A stretch of DNA of 64,000 bases from Carex sylvatica (taxonomy: Eukaryota > Streptophyta > Magnoliopsida > Poales > Cyperaceae): assembly GCA_964058845.1 (NCBI GenBank), contig CAXKVR010000105.1, positions 1-64,000 on the forward strand, in the 5' to 3' direction. Below are positions 33,903 through 45,204 of this stretch, in pieces. Numbering within the stretch: position 1 is the stretch's first letter; each line of letters begins with the position of its first letter. Position numbers and translations under genes: made by a program. The notes below the pieces were generated by a model. That model was not told the origin of the DNA. It did not search any database and saw only the letters and a program-made list of their open reading frames with translations.

Positions 33903-34309
33903 AGAGTAAGGCTAGAGTGCTATGGGTTGCATAGAGGGCTACGGTACTACGGCTCAATATTCAACTTTTCAAAATTCTAACGGTCGATCCGAACCGTTCA
34001 TCTTGTTCTTCATATTAATATGTGTTTGGAGACCAAATTTTATATTTTTTGGAAATATTTTACTAATTTTTAAATAGTTAGAAAATCAAATATTTGAATG
34101 GTGCAGAATTTTTTAGATCAAGTGATTTTTTACCTATCTAAAAAAATAGTAAACAATTTTCAAAAAATATAAAATTTGGTCTCGAAACACATATTAATAT
34201 GAAGAAGAAGATGAACGGTTCGGATTGACTATTAGGATTTTAAAAAGTTAAATATTGAGTCGTAGCACCGTAATCCTCTATGCAACCAATAGCACCCTAG
34301 CCTTACTCT
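33903..34309. mobile_element. 407-bp long-arm foldback MITE
   Basis: The two halves are inverted copies over more than 150 bases each, beginning AGAGTAAGGCTAG on the left and, complemented, AGAGTAAGGCTAGG on the right. They share the CGGT...CCGAACCGTTCATCTT block. TTGCAA occurs just outside both ends, a possible part of a target duplication. Long arms suggest a Mutator-type origin. Its ends resemble those of the element at 61020-61434 (GAGTA..ACTAGGGTG). Confidence 0.75.
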
Positions 34310-34435
34310 CTTGCAAATGAATTAACAACACTCCATAACCTGAACATATGGCATATCAAGTTAGTTCCACTTACTGCAAGAGGAGCTTGTCTCGTTGGGT
34401 TAATTACATGCATGCATGTAATCTTTCTTTGGTTT

Positions 34436-36015
34436 CACTAGTGGAGAAACTGGAAATAGAATCAGCCTATTTTGATCGGTTATTATCAAACACCGATACT
34501 AATACCTATTTAGATCGATTAATTAAAAAAACCAAATTCTAAAAACTATCAGAATCGGTTATTATAAACAATTTATCATAATGTATGCACATTTGGATCG
34601 ATTTTCTATAATAACCGATTCTGATAGTTTTTAGGATCGGTTATTATAAAAAATCGATCCAAATGTGCATACATTAGGATAAAATAAATAAATAAATTAG
34701 AATCGATTATTTTAAATAACCGATCTTAATTTTTTTAATTTTAATATATCCTAATATATGCACATTAGGTTTGGTTGTTTAATATATTCTAATGGTTTTA
34801 GGATCAGTTATTATAAAAAACCGATCTAATTGTGCATACATTAGGACCATACTTTTAAAATAACCGATCCTGATTGTTATTAGGATTGGTTTTTTCAAAT
34901 AATCGATCCTAATAACTCTTTTTTTCATTACATTTGGTGCTAGGATTTTTATTTTTATTTTTCGCCTCTGATTACTTAGCCAAAATTTAACCCTCAACTA
35001 TCCATCTCTCTCTCGCGCTTACTGTCTCTCCTTCTCCTCTGTCTCTCTCTGTCTCCATCTCTCCCTCTCAAAGCCGATCTCTCCCTCTCCGGAGGGTCTC
35101 CCTACCGCCTCCGGCTCTCCCTCTCATTCTCCGTTCCTCCAAAGCCGTCTCTCTTATTCTCCGACTCCAAAGCCCCTCCAAAGCCGTCTTTCTCTCATTC
35201 TCCGACAGGTTATTTTTCTTCTTGTTATTCTTTTCATAACACTAATCAAAGTATATACGAAATCAGTGATTCTTTGCAATTTCACTTCATTTGTTTAGGA
35301 ATATAATGTTATAGCTTTTGTAGTTACTGATTTGAGATCTAGAGATAACACTGAACAAGAGAGGAGGGAGGCGATAAAGTGAGGTCAATTTATGAGGCTG
35401 GTTAGGATTTTTCTTCTTCTTGTTTTTGTTTGAACAAACTTGAGTCTTCGTTCCATTAGATATGATTTGGTGATAAAGTGAGGTCAACAATAGATCATTT
35501 ATTGTCTAATATAAATTCCGTTGCTAAGCGATTTTTTATGATTGTTGAAATATTAGTAGTTTATTTGATAATGATCCTGAGTAATATCTTTTTATCCTGA
35601 TATGTAATATTAAATTTTTTGAATTTAAATTTCTTGTTATAATATTATAATAATGCATTATATTTGAATTCACAAAATTTTAGTTCTGCAAAAAAAAAAG
35701 GGAATATAGGTTTGGTTGTTTCAAATAACCGATCCTAATTAGTACTATTAGGATCGGTTATTTTAAACAACCAATCGTAATTCCTTTTTTTTTTTTTTTA
35801 ACACCCAATAGGATTGGTTGTTTAAAATAATCGATCATAATAGTACTAATTATGGTCGGTTATTTGAAACAACCGATCCTAATTCAAAATTTTATGATCG
35901 GTTAAACAACCGATTCAGATTAGTTTCGTATTAGTATTGTCCAGATCAGAATCAGTTAAATTCTGATCCTAATGTGTGTAAATAATCGATTTTAATTTCA
36001 GTTTTTCCACTTGTG
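34436..36015. mobile_element. CACTA-like non-autonomous element (about 1.6 kb)
   Basis: Left end CACTAGTGGAGAAACTGG; right end CAGTTTTTCCACTTGTG, a slightly degenerate complement. The 3 bases outside are TTT and TTC, an imperfect target duplication of the expected size. AGGATCGGTTATT-type motifs in both orientations fill 34470-34900 and 35705-36000, the subterminal array typical of CACTA transposons. The middle (34990-35220) is CT-rich with a donor-like CGACAG|GTTATT and could be a captured 5' UTR exon, though this is only a guess. No transposase frame. Confidence 0.75.
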
Positions 36016-36229
36016 TTCGTAAGTGTACTTGATTAATTGGAGCCACGGAAGCAGCTCAATAGTACCCGATCGGAATTTGATAAAAGCGTTGGGCACACGG
36101 CTCGCAGTACCTCTCCTCAAAAGGAAATCAATTCCTATCTCATATGGGTTTCGATCAGAAGATTTGTAAATTGGTCAATTATTATATTTATTTGGTTTCT
36201 ATCATACCTCCCCTAGGTTATGGAAGGGA

Positions 36230-36480
36230 AAGAAATCTGGGATCGGAATCGGGCATAGAGGAAAATTAAATGGTTGTGTTGATTCAGGGTCCATCGAAGG
36301 TAACCCGTTAATTAAGGCTAGGAGGAATAAGGCCCATAGTAGGACACCATGGATTATATGGGCTGAAAGTAATAAATTAACAAAATAATCGAAGGAAAAT
36401 AAATGTTCATTGTCGTACAAGTAAAAATAAGTTTATATTATGTATGGGTCCTTACAGTGTTGTTTGCTATTCTTAATATA
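36230..36480. repeat. Dispersed duplicate of 29040-29470
   Basis: Shares ATATGGGCTGAAAGTAATAA, GTAAAAATAAGTTTATATTATG and CTTACAGTGTTGTTTGCTAT with the other copy in the same order. The origin is unknown. Confidence 0.55.
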
Positions 36481-36869
36481 TTATGTATAACCTTTTAAAT
36501 TTAAAATTTTAATTTCAAATCTATATATTATATTTAGAAAATTTATTAGAAAATAATTTTTACAAAAATTCTAATTCCATAATTGTCTAAAAAAAGCAAC
36601 TAATAAAAGCTGCATAAACTCTGCCAGGATCGAATTTTGATTAGAATTTTTCGATTTCAATTGAAAATCTTTTAGTAAATTCTAACCAACTTAATAACTG
36701 AAAAATAAGCAATTATGGCCGTAAAAATCTACAAGTTTTGTGCTTTTCAAATCAAAATTTTAAGAAAATAATAAAGAAAAATTCAACAAAAAAATCATCA
36801 ATTAATTTCTAATTTTCTCTAGACCCTGAAAAACATAATCCCTCGACATAGGAAGGCTCTGATACTATT
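36481..36869 (-). mobile_element. Retrotransposon internal remnant with a primer-binding site
   Basis: Next to the LTR, 36855-36866 reads GGCTCTGATACT, on the minus strand AGTATCAGAGCC. That is one mismatch from the initiator-Met tRNA primer site (TGGTATCAGAGC) used by many plant LTR retrotransposons, three bases beyond the LTR end. No gag or pol frame follows, so the internal region is truncated or eroded. Confidence 0.55.
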
Positions 36870-37627
36870 TGTTAGGTAATCATAAATGCCAAATAATTAA
36901 GTCTTTTCTAAAGATCAAACAATTACATCTCATTTAGGGATCAAACACTTACATCCTGGGAAGGTGAAACAATCTCCACCTTAACCTATATAAACTTTCA
37001 TATATATGCCAAAGCTGACTCATAAAACATAATCACAAGTATGGAATACAATACCAGATTCCATAACATTGGCCATGGAATCATCAAGTGCAAAGAGTCG
37101 TCTCCGTGAGCACGAGACAAGTCTTCAATTGCAAGAATCCCTTCTTACCGTTATGTACCAAGTCTTCCAGAACAATAAGATATGGCACTTGAAAAATCCT
37201 CTCCAAATTTTCTAATGAATCTCTTTTCTTAGTTCTTTGATAGTGAAAGAAAGAAGAAGTCACTCAAATTCTATCTAAAATAACCACTGTTTAAAAATCT
37301 GTGTTGTGTTGTACACACGTTGTATTTTGTGTCTTAGAGACTCATTCTTATATAGAGGTGCACTATCAAATCATACGTGGACTACATGTATTCTCTAGAT
37401 AGACAGTTTTTCGAATTAATTGCAAATATCATAATCAATCCATCAATAATTTGATATTTACCTAAATTGTTCTATATATTTATAGATCGATCACAACCTA
37501 TTGAATAAATAGATTGTCTAATATCTTAATTACATATTAAATCACTTAAATGTAAAAATTGTATATTACAATATACAATTCATAATTATATTACGTATAT
37601 GCTCAACGTTAGATATATGATCCAACA
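36870..37627 (-). mobile_element. Single LTR of a retrotransposon (about 758 bp)
   Basis: Read on the minus strand it starts TGTTGGATCATATATC and ends CCTAACA, the TG...CA borders of an LTR. It has an internal TATATAAG (37346-37355 region) that would serve as the LTR TATA box. The primer-binding site follows directly. The second LTR is not in the window, so this is a partial element. Copia-like start sequences are similar, but the superfamily is not proven. Confidence 0.6.
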
Positions 37628-38408
37628 GCCAAAACTGCTCCGTTAAAATCTTTAACCCCCCCCCCCCCCCCCAACATCAATCATACAGCTCATCTCCGAT
37701 CATCACACAACGATTTGAATTCACAAAAATAATTAATTCAAATTAAAAAAAAGCCAGTCGCAACAGTGCAACACCCGTCCGTAAGGTCGTAGTCATCATT
37801 TATGTTTGGCTACATTGTTTGTATTATCGGATTATGCATGAATATATTTTTCTATGGCTAAAATAATTACAAGCTGGCGATATGAAATAGTTATAATCCC
37901 TACCATTTCTGTTTAGCAGTTATTAAAGTTATCTTCGTTATTATAAGGCTTACAGCACAAGTTTTTTTCTTTTTGATGGTTAGTGACACCAACAGATATA
38001 CTGATACTACAAAAAAATATTTACAAAATCACATTGAGCAAATGACTTCACAAAAATAAGGAAATAAGAAAACCCAAGAACTCATCCTGTCCTGTCTTGG
38101 TTCGATCCAATTCAACTATAAAAAATTGCCGTCAGCAATACGCAGTATTGCCCTCCCGTATTAAACGGCTGAGACATTTTCCTTATTTCTCAAGCTTTAC
38201 CAATCCTGAGACCAGAAAAGAATTTCAAGTGTTGTATCATGGATCAACAATATATCGTACACACTTACTTTTATCAGAAAATAACCTTCTATTCCTCTCT
38301 CGCCATAACGCCCACAGTCCCGCCACTCAAATTATATTTCTACGTGCTCTGTCCTTTCTCAATCCGTATGCGTATTAATCACACTTTGAAAAAAAATGTT
38401 GTAATGTG
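37628..38408. other. Intergenic DNA with a C homopolymer
   Basis: 37656-37672 is a run of 17 C. The open frame at 38097-38378 has no recognisable similarity. Confidence 0.4.
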
Positions 38409-38909
38409 CTAACAAACCTCCAGAATGACTGTGCAAAAATGCATTCCCACATATTGTGGTCTCTTGTTTTTGTGATATTCATATAGTAGAGGTGGCAACC
38501 ATTTAATTTGTACCAAACATCTCTGGATTAGTAGCACCTCCTGCGTTAGGATCTTGTTGGCCCTCATAAGCCACATAAAGATTATAATTTTCATAAGGAC
38601 TCGTAGTTTCCAGATATATATTTGTAATCTATCGAGATGATTCATTTTTGGTGAAGTACCTTGTAGGCAGAATTGCAAGTGAAAAGATCATTTCTGGACC
38701 ACTCTTATTGGATCCCACTATCTCTGTTGGCTGAGCAGGAGTGGAATGGTAGCAGTTGGGATAAAGATTTGAGGAAGAAAGATTTGTCCGCTATATCCAG
38801 CAAGTTGGATGCCATCGTGACTCCATACTACTTATTTATTGTTGAGGCCGATAATCCCGTTGATTTGGTTTCCATCTCCCAGCACCACTTAACTAGTAAC
38901 GCATCATAG
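38409..38909. other. Unidentified coding-like region
   Basis: On the minus strand, one interrupted frame at about 38440-38640 reads YENYNLYVAYEGQQDPNAGG and NPEMFGTN with stops between pieces. On the plus strand 38673-38909 is open for 78 codons. The peptides look protein-like but I cannot place them in a family. Decayed exon(s) of an unknown gene is the most I can suggest. Confidence 0.2.
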
Positions 38910-39442
38910 ATGACCTCCATGCCCCCATGTTCCTGAAGTGCGCAAATGGGGTCCCATCCTAGTCGTAAACGAGTCGATCGAGCTAAATAAAATTATCATA
39001 TAGTCCAGCTAAATAAAGTTTAAACACAGCGTGTAACAACACAAATTATTCGAGATATATAAATCGAGTCAATTAGGGGCCGAGTTTAGCTAATTCGTTT
39101 GTGATGTGCGTTACATATGGACTAAAGATTTTATCAATTTGGTGTTATGAGTTGTATATTGACTCCGAGCTAATTAAGAAAGAAATTCATAATTTTTTTT
39201 TTTTAGCAAGATTCATCCTAATTTCATACAGTGTCGAATTCAGTAGGAATTGGAAGGGGATTAAGAAAATGGGGTTTAAATAGCTAATTAGCTACTGCAA
39301 AAAAAAAAAAAAAAAAGTCAACAATGTTCTGACTTTTAATTTTCAATATTTAATTTCTAATTTGAATTACCAATCAGAATTTAAGAAAATTAATTTATTT
39401 TAGATCTAACACTAATTAATTACAAATTAAAATTCTAAGTGG

Positions 39443-39448
39443 GTGTGT

Positions 39449-39490
<42 letters not shown>
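39443..39490 (+). repeat. (GT)10 microsatellite followed by 28 consecutive G
   Basis: GT repeats run 39443-39462 and G fills 39463-39490. A G run this long is rare and could form G-quadruplex structures; its exact length is doubtful because of sequencing slippage. A poly-A tract of 18 bases lies nearby at 39299-39316. Confidence 0.9.
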
Positions 39491-39494
<4 letters not shown>

Positions 39495-39533
39495 TAGTCC
39501 TCCTATTCCAATCAGTTGAAGGTTTTTTTTTTT

Positions 39534-39911
39534 GGTAAATTTCACTAAAGTTTACTAAACTTTGTCACAATTAGTCATTCAAGTTCAATTTGTTTCAATT
39601 AAGCCACTGACATTTTCATTTGTTCTAATCAAGTCACTCTATAACTTTTATTTGTTCAAACTACTAACCGAATATGCCCATTTTGTTCATAATAATAACA
39701 GAATGAGTGTATTCCGTCCAAAATACTAACAAAATGAATATATTTCGTTCAAAATACTAACAAAATGAGAATATTCCATTAGCATTTTGGACAAAAAAAT
39801 TATAGAGTGACTTAATTGTGGTAAATGAAAAGTTTAATGACTTAATTCGGACAAATCAAATTTGAGTGACCAATTCGTGACAAAAGACAGTTTAGTGAAA
39901 TATAATTTACC
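39534..39911. mobile_element. Long-arm foldback MITE (about 380 bp)
   Basis: Left arm starts GGTAAATTTCACTAAAG; right arm, complemented, GGTAAATTATATTTCACTAAA. About 130 bases on each side are inverted copies (including GTCACTCTATAA), with a central GTCCAAAATACTAACAAAATG direct repeat. No clear target duplication in the T-rich flanks. Confidence 0.7.
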
Positions 39912-40158
39912 CTTTTCTTTGTTGTATTATTTAAATGAAAGTGTGTGATGACGTTGTGATGTTGTAATGTAGAATGATGGATGTAATTTTATTTTTATTT
40001 AATGAAAAATTATATTTGACCGTCGTTGTTAAAGTTAAAAAAAAAAAAAAAAAAAAGAGGAGAGAGAGGGTAACACGAGAGGAGAGGCACACGAGCGATC
40101 ATCAGATTAGAAAACTGAATACACAATATTTTTATTTAAGCACACCTCCATTAAAATT

Positions 40159-40320
40159 GAAAGGATATTTTTGACAATTTAATTTTATAATAACTAAATA
40201 AAAAATTAAATAAATAAAAGGGGATAAAAAACATATTGAATATTATGGTGTTTTCATGAGAAAATCGGTTGTTTTTAAAAAGTTATAATTATTTGTAAAA
40301 AAATTTATATAAAAAGGTAC
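40159..40320. mobile_element. Fragment of a Mutator-like terminus related to 8694-10646
   Basis: AATTAAATAAATAAAAGGGGATA and the following ATTGAATATTATGGTGTTTTCATG correspond to the terminal inverted repeat at 10490-10640. The second terminus was not identified. A poly-A tract and GA-rich stretch precede it (40036-40090). Confidence 0.45.
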
Positions 40321-40569
40321 AAGTCTAATTCTCTTAAATTCAGTGACTAAAATATTCTTATTCGAGTTTCAAATATTTGTACTTCTTCAACATTGTACAC
40401 CAATAAGTTAGCAAAAGTTGATTCTTCTAATTAATTTGGAGTTAGTTTAATTTTCATACCAGCCCAACTGTATCTAAGTTATATATTTCAATTTCCATAT
40501 CAGCCCAACTGTATAGCTCGCTAAATGCCATTTATAGGATTTTTTTTTTAGCTAGCTATATACTCTTAC

Positions 40570-41006
40570 TAGGGTATTCATCGGTTTGATTCGGTTGAAA
40601 CCGAACTAAATTTGGCAAATCAAAGTTATAATTCAGTTTTAAAAATCGAACCGAACCGAACCGAACTGAAATTTTATTTCGGTTGTTCGGTATGTTCGGT
40701 TCAAACCGAAATATATTAAATTTTTTTATTTAAAACAATTGATTTATAATAAACCGAAGTATATTAAGAAATAAACCGGAGTATTAAGGAATAAACCGGG
40801 GTGGTTCAGATCAAATTCATATTATTTGAAAGTTCAATCGGTTTAGTTATTTTGGTTTTGAAATTTTTCAAACCGAACCGAAGTTATAATTTGATTTTGA
40901 AAAGCCAACCAAACCGATCCAATAAATCAAAATAACCGAACCGTTTAAACCGAACTAATTTGATTCGATCCAAAACCGATTAAATCAAACCGTTTGAACA
41001 CCCCTA
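40570..41006. mobile_element. 437-bp hAT MITE with perfect 8-bp TSD
   Basis: Exact direct repeats ACTCTTAC flank the element (40562-40569 and 41007-41014). Ends read TAGGGTATTCATCGGTTTGA and, complemented, TAGGGGTGTTCAAACGGTTT. The interior is packed with CCGAACCGAA and AACCGA motifs in both orientations. An 8-bp duplication and TAGGG ends define hAT. No coding capacity. Confidence 0.9.
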
Positions 41007-41066
41007 ACTCTTACTGTTCGTCGTGAAGTGCACACCACAACTACAAATCTACACGTTTGTACTGTA

Positions 41067-41225
41067 CTACTGTACTTGATAAATGATAAATTGACTATTG
41101 ATGATACGTCACGGGAAGCTGTATTTTCTGTATTGTGCTACTGTACTTGATAAATTGACTATTGATGATACGCTACGGGAAGCTGTATTTCCTGTATTGT
41201 GCTACTGTACTTGAAAACTTGACTC
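41067..41225 (+). repeat. Tandem repeat, about 68-bp unit, 2.5 copies
   Basis: Units contain GTACTTGATAAATTGACTATTGATGATACG and ACGGGAAGCTGTATTT(T/C)CTG, beginning near 41082, 41146 and 41208. No coding frame. Confidence 0.75.
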
Positions 41226-42520
41226 TTGATGATATGCCACGTGCATGAAAGCAGCTTCGTCTTGTTTTTTTCTCAATTTAATATAGGAATATATACTCTT
41301 AATTTATTTTATTAGAAGTCGGTATAAATTAACATGAAAAAAATATGAAAAAGAGTGAGGCTATGATAATATGTATATTATATATGGAGTGGTAAGTACT
41401 CGTCTTACACTATAAAAAAAAAAAAATCGTTTGGTTCGATTATCTTAGTAGTTGGCGGTGATCAAATTATAACAAATAAATTTATTGGAATGTTGTTTAC
41501 AGATGAGATGACTAATCGGTCAATTTATTCAATTAATCATCCATTTTCTGTTTAAATAACCTAATTAATCGTCTGTTTTTTATTTATACGGCCAATTAGT
41601 TGGTTATTTTTATAATTTTGAACATTATATGCAGTATACTTATCTTGACTGATCCTGAATCTTTTCTAAATGACAATTTTGTAAAACATTATTAATTAAT
41701 AAAAAAAAACAAGTTCAAATAAGTTTGATAAGTTAAATGAGTCATTTTTGATAAATAATTAATAAGCACATGCATATATTTTTAATGAAAACGTAAAATT
41801 GTGTATAAAATTTTCGTTAATCAACCGCATAATAATTAATTATTTGACAATATTTCATTAATTCGATAAACATATATTATTATTTACAACACTGATATAT
41901 ACTATAAGCTCATATTTCTGATTTTAAAGCTCAACTCATTGCTTTTAAGTTTAATATCTATAAAAAATGAACTTCTCAAGTAGACTTGTGTCCATCTTTT
42001 TCTATTTTGAAAACATTGTTCGATCATATTTGAAGGCATAATTTACATAAGAAATTAAATTACACTAACAGAAAAGATAAAGCAACACGAGAAAAAGATA
42101 CTTAACTTGAACAATAAATCTAATTCTACAAAAAAATATATATATTTCAATAAATATGCAATAATACCCTTTCGTTCGGTAATAGTATCAAATGATCAAC
42201 TAGAAAGGAAAATTTCAATTATAATAAAACAATCGATCATTAAATTCTGGTGAAATTAGTTAGATATACATTGTGAACGGAAGCTGAAATCATTAAATCC
42301 ATAAAACCTCAATAGTTTTCTAAGTTCCCAAAACTAACATTAAATGCAACAACTTTCTTCACAAATACAGTACGACAAAACTTGATATAAGCACTCCCCA
42401 GCCGGCCCGGCCCGGCCCGAATTAGGATTTCTACATCCAAAAACCAGCTTGGATCACAATCTAACGGTCGACCTCTTTTTAAATCCGAACTAACTCGTAA
42501 CCCCGCCTGATGGGATTCCC
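41226..42520. other. AT-rich intergenic DNA upstream of CYP710A
   Basis: No gene recognised. A GC-rich patch with CCGGCCCGGCCCGG occurs near 42401, close to the promoter. Confidence 0.45.
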
Positions 42521-42523
42521 CGC

Positions 42524-42532
42524 TTTATATAT
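42524..42532 (+). promoter_or_regulatory. Probable TATA box of CYP710A
   Basis: TTTATATATAC about 440 bases before the ATG, followed by a CT-rich leader that begins near 42550. The long leader implies a 5' UTR of roughly 410 bases, unless it contains an intron. Confidence 0.5.
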
Positions 42533-42558
42533 ACTCTCCTCTATCCACTCTCAGTCTC

Positions 42559-42669
42559 ATGCCTCGAACCTTCTCTCTTTCTTTCTTTTTCGGTTGGAAA
42601 ATAACCCCTTCTCTCTTTCTTGGTTTCGTTTCTTTTTGTGCGCTGCCTCCGCCTCCTGTTACCTGTTAG
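42559..42669 (+). promoter_or_regulatory. Upstream ORF in the CYP710A leader (36 codons)
   Basis: The first ATG after the presumed transcription start opens 36 codons and stops at 42669, well before the main ATG. It could reduce translation of the enzyme. It has no recognised conserved peptide, so function is speculative. Confidence 0.3.
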
Positions 42670-42964
42670 TGCCAGCTAGCAGATTACTGCTATTTTTCTG
42701 AACAGTGACCTTTGGAAAGTCAAAACCTGAGAAAAGCTCAGAGGCGCATTTGAAATTATCGCCACCCCGCTTCGAGAAATCCTACTTTCCAAATTTTAAA
42801 TCAAACCCTTCTGTATTTCTGTTTCAATTTTTTTCATATATATCACAGTAAGCAATTAAAATCCACTGTCCACCTTAGACTTGCCCAAAGCTCCAATACA
42901 CAACGGATAGTAATATAAAATAGAAGAAGAAAAAGAAAAACAAAGTTTGTGGGTGAGAATTGAG

Positions 42965-44503
42965 ATGGAGGTGTTAAGCTGGGCTTTGGATGGAGCAATC
43001 TTGTGTCAAATCCTGGCCTCAATCAGTCCATATATAGTCGGTCTGGTTGTGTTTCTCTTCCTCAAGGAACAACTCTCCTATTTGAAGAAGAAGGGTCCAC
43101 TGTCGGGGCCCCACATCATCGTGCCATTTTTTGGCAGCTCACTCTCCATGATATTCAACCCAGCCCAGTTCTGGGCCCGGCATGCCGAACAGGCTGAGTC
43201 GTCGGGCCTTGGATTCTCGGCTGACTTCCTCATGGGTCGGTTCATCCTCTTCATCCGTTCCACTGAGCTCTCACACAAAATCTTCGCGAATGTGAGACCT
43301 GAAGCCTTCCACCTCATTGGCCACCCATTCGGCAAGAAGCTGTTTGGAAAGCACACTCTGATGTACATGTTTGATCAGGCGCACAAGGATTTGCGGGCCC
43401 GAATCGCACCGAATTTCACCCCCAAGGCCCTGGCCACCTACACTGCAATCCAGCAGAGAGTCATCCTCTCTCACCTGAAGAAGTGGGTCGAAATTTCCCA
43501 TGGAAGCAAGCCAATTTCGCTCCGGAATCTGTGCCGGGATATGAATCTCGAGACCTCTCAGAATGTTTTTGTGGGGTTGTACCTCTCGAAGGAAGCCAGG
43601 GAGCATTTTAACAAGGATTATAACTTGTTCAATGTGGGTCTCATATCGCTCCCTATTGATCTTCCCGGTTTTGCATTTAGGAAGGCCCGGTTTGCAGTGT
43701 CCCGTCTGATACACACTTTGGCGAGATGTACCAATAGGAGCAAGAACTGCATGAGGTTGGGAGAAGAACCGAGTTGTTTGATTGATTTCTGGATGCAAGA
43801 TACTCTACGGGAGATCGCAGAGGCAGAGGCGGCAGGAAAACCAATGCCGGCTGAGACAACTGATGAAGAGATTGGTGGCCATCTGTTGCCTTTCTTATTT
43901 GCTGCTCAGGATGCATCCACTTCATCACTCTGTTGGGCTGTGTCATTGCTTGAGTCCCATCCAGATGTACTTCAAAAGGTACGTGCAGAGGTATCCGCTC
44001 TATGGTTGCCTGAATCGGGGGAACCCATATCAGATGAGAAGTTGTGTCAGATGCAGTACACTAAGGCTGTTGCACGTGAGGTTGTGCGATACCGGCCACC
44101 AGCCACAACGGTACCACACATAGCTGGGGAGACGTTCCAGCTAACTGACTGGTACACCATCCCAAAGGGTACCGTTGTGTTTCCTTCACTATACGACTCA
44201 TCCTTACAGGGTTTCCCTGAGCCGGGCCGGTTTGACCCGGACCGGTTCTCTGAAGACAGGCAGGAGGATCACGTGTACAAGAGGTTTTACCTAGCTTTTG
44301 GTGCCGGGGCCCACCAGTGTCCAGGACAGAGATATGCAATCAGCCAGCTGGTGCTGTTCATCGTGCTGTTTGTGTCATTGATTGAATTCAAGCGTGAAAA
44401 CACAGATGGCCGTGACGAGCTGATGTACATGCCTACGATTGTGCCAAAGGATGGGTGCACGGTCTATCTGTCCCAGCGGTGTGCCAAGTTCCCTTCATTC
44501 TAA
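42965..44503 (+). CDS. CYP710A: Cytochrome P450 CYP710A, sterol C-22 desaturase
   Basis: A 512-residue ER-anchored P450 that introduces the C-22 double bond of plant sterols, for example beta-sitosterol to stigmasterol. There is one hydrophobic N-terminal anchor (about 10-38). [20 protein letters not shown] (109-128) is typical of CYP710/CYP61. The I-helix motif is AAQDAST (313-319), where Gln-Asp replaces the usual Gly-Asp/Glu, as in this family. ExxR is EVVR (372-375). The PERF-type motif is FDPDRF (423-428). Heme binding is [10 protein letters not shown] (445-454, Cys452). Length and end ([12 protein letters not shown]) match the family, and the gene is intronless, as CYP710A genes usually are. 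The ATG at 42965 is chosen because the upstream extension has no ATG. An AATAAA at 44732-44737 may serve in polyadenylation. Confidence 0.96.
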   Translation: MEVLSWALDGAILCQILASISPYIVGLVVFLFLKEQLSYLKKKGPLSGPHIIVPFFGSSLSMIFNPAQFWARHAEQAESSGLGFSADFLMGRFILFIRSTELSHKIFANVRPEAFHLIGHPFGKKLFGKHTLMYMFDQAHKDLRARIAPNFTPKALATYTAIQQRVILSHLKKWVEISHGSKPISLRNLCRDMNLETSQNVFVGLYLSKEAREHFNKDYNLFNVGLISLPIDLPGFAFRKARFAVSRLIHTLARCTNRSKNCMRLGEEPSCLIDFWMQDTLREIAEAEAAGKPMPAETTDEEIGGHLLPFLFAAQDASTSSLCWAVSLLESHPDVLQKVRAEVSALWLPESGEPISDEKLCQMQYTKAVAREVVRYRPPATTVPHIAGETFQLTDWYTIPKGTVVFPSLYDSSLQGFPEPGRFDPDRFSEDRQEDHVYKRFYLAFGAGAHQCPGQRYAISQLVLFIVLFVSLIEFKRENTDGRDELMYMPTIVPKDGCTVYLSQRCAKFPSF

Positions 44504-45034
44504 GCTTTCGTCTTCTCTGTCTCTGTCTTAAATAATTTTGTTGTCGTTGTTTACTTCTAAGGGGACGTTCTTCTCGTTATGTGAATGGAAATGCAGATGC
44601 CATTTCCTATATATTAAGATCTGGTGATGCCGAGAAACGCAAATTCAAACTCAAATTCGTTCTGTCAACTTTACCTTTAAAACTATTTTGTACCGTAATT
44701 TGAAAGGTAGGATGATTTGTCACATTCCGTAAATAAAATATTGATTTGAGACATTTCTGGTATCTTATTGATAATGTGGACCACAAATTTACAATTATGT
44801 ATTTTTTTAATGTTTGGTACTGTGGATGTACGTGATTGCTATTTATGCATTTTTTTTAAATTTCTTTTTTTTTTATGCATTTTGTTGTTTATTTCATGTG
44901 TGTGTAAGCCATAATTGGAGTAAATCTGCAGATGCTGTAGAGTAATTAATGCACTATGATAATGAACTAAGATAGTTCCACGTTTAATAATAAAGTGAGC
45001 ACTGTAGAATTACTGTTCAAACTACAGTGTCGCT
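44504..45034. other. CYP710A 3' flank
   Basis: Contains the presumed 3' UTR with AATAAA at 44732-44737. No other gene. Confidence 0.5.
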
Positions 45035-45140
45035 TAGTTGGTCCAGAATTTGAGCAGAAAAAGGAGAAAACAGAGAAAAAACAGAAAAAAGAAAGTAAGG
45101 ATGAAAAAGGAGAAAAATGAGACAAAGTTGGGCTATAATG
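45035..45140. repeat. Short copy of the repeat at 18430-18720
   Basis: Shares GGTCCAGA(A/G)TTTGAG(C/T)AGAAAAAGGAG and the end AAAGTTGGGCTATAAT, but lacks the hairpin-bearing middle. Confidence 0.5.
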
Positions 45141-45204
45141 AGTGTCATTCTATAGCTTTCATGACCCGTAGGCCTTACATCAATCCATTTCTAACACTGA
45201 TTTC

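Noticed and set aside
42947..42964. Possible six-codon N-terminal extension of CYP710A
   Set aside because: It begins with TTG, has no ATG, and the family's N-terminus is matched from the ATG at 42965.
43271..43798. Long minus-strand ORF within CYP710A
   Set aside because: Antisense shadow of the P450 gene; no independent similarity. The same applies to minus-strand frames under UTP18 (6141-6494, 7070-7468).
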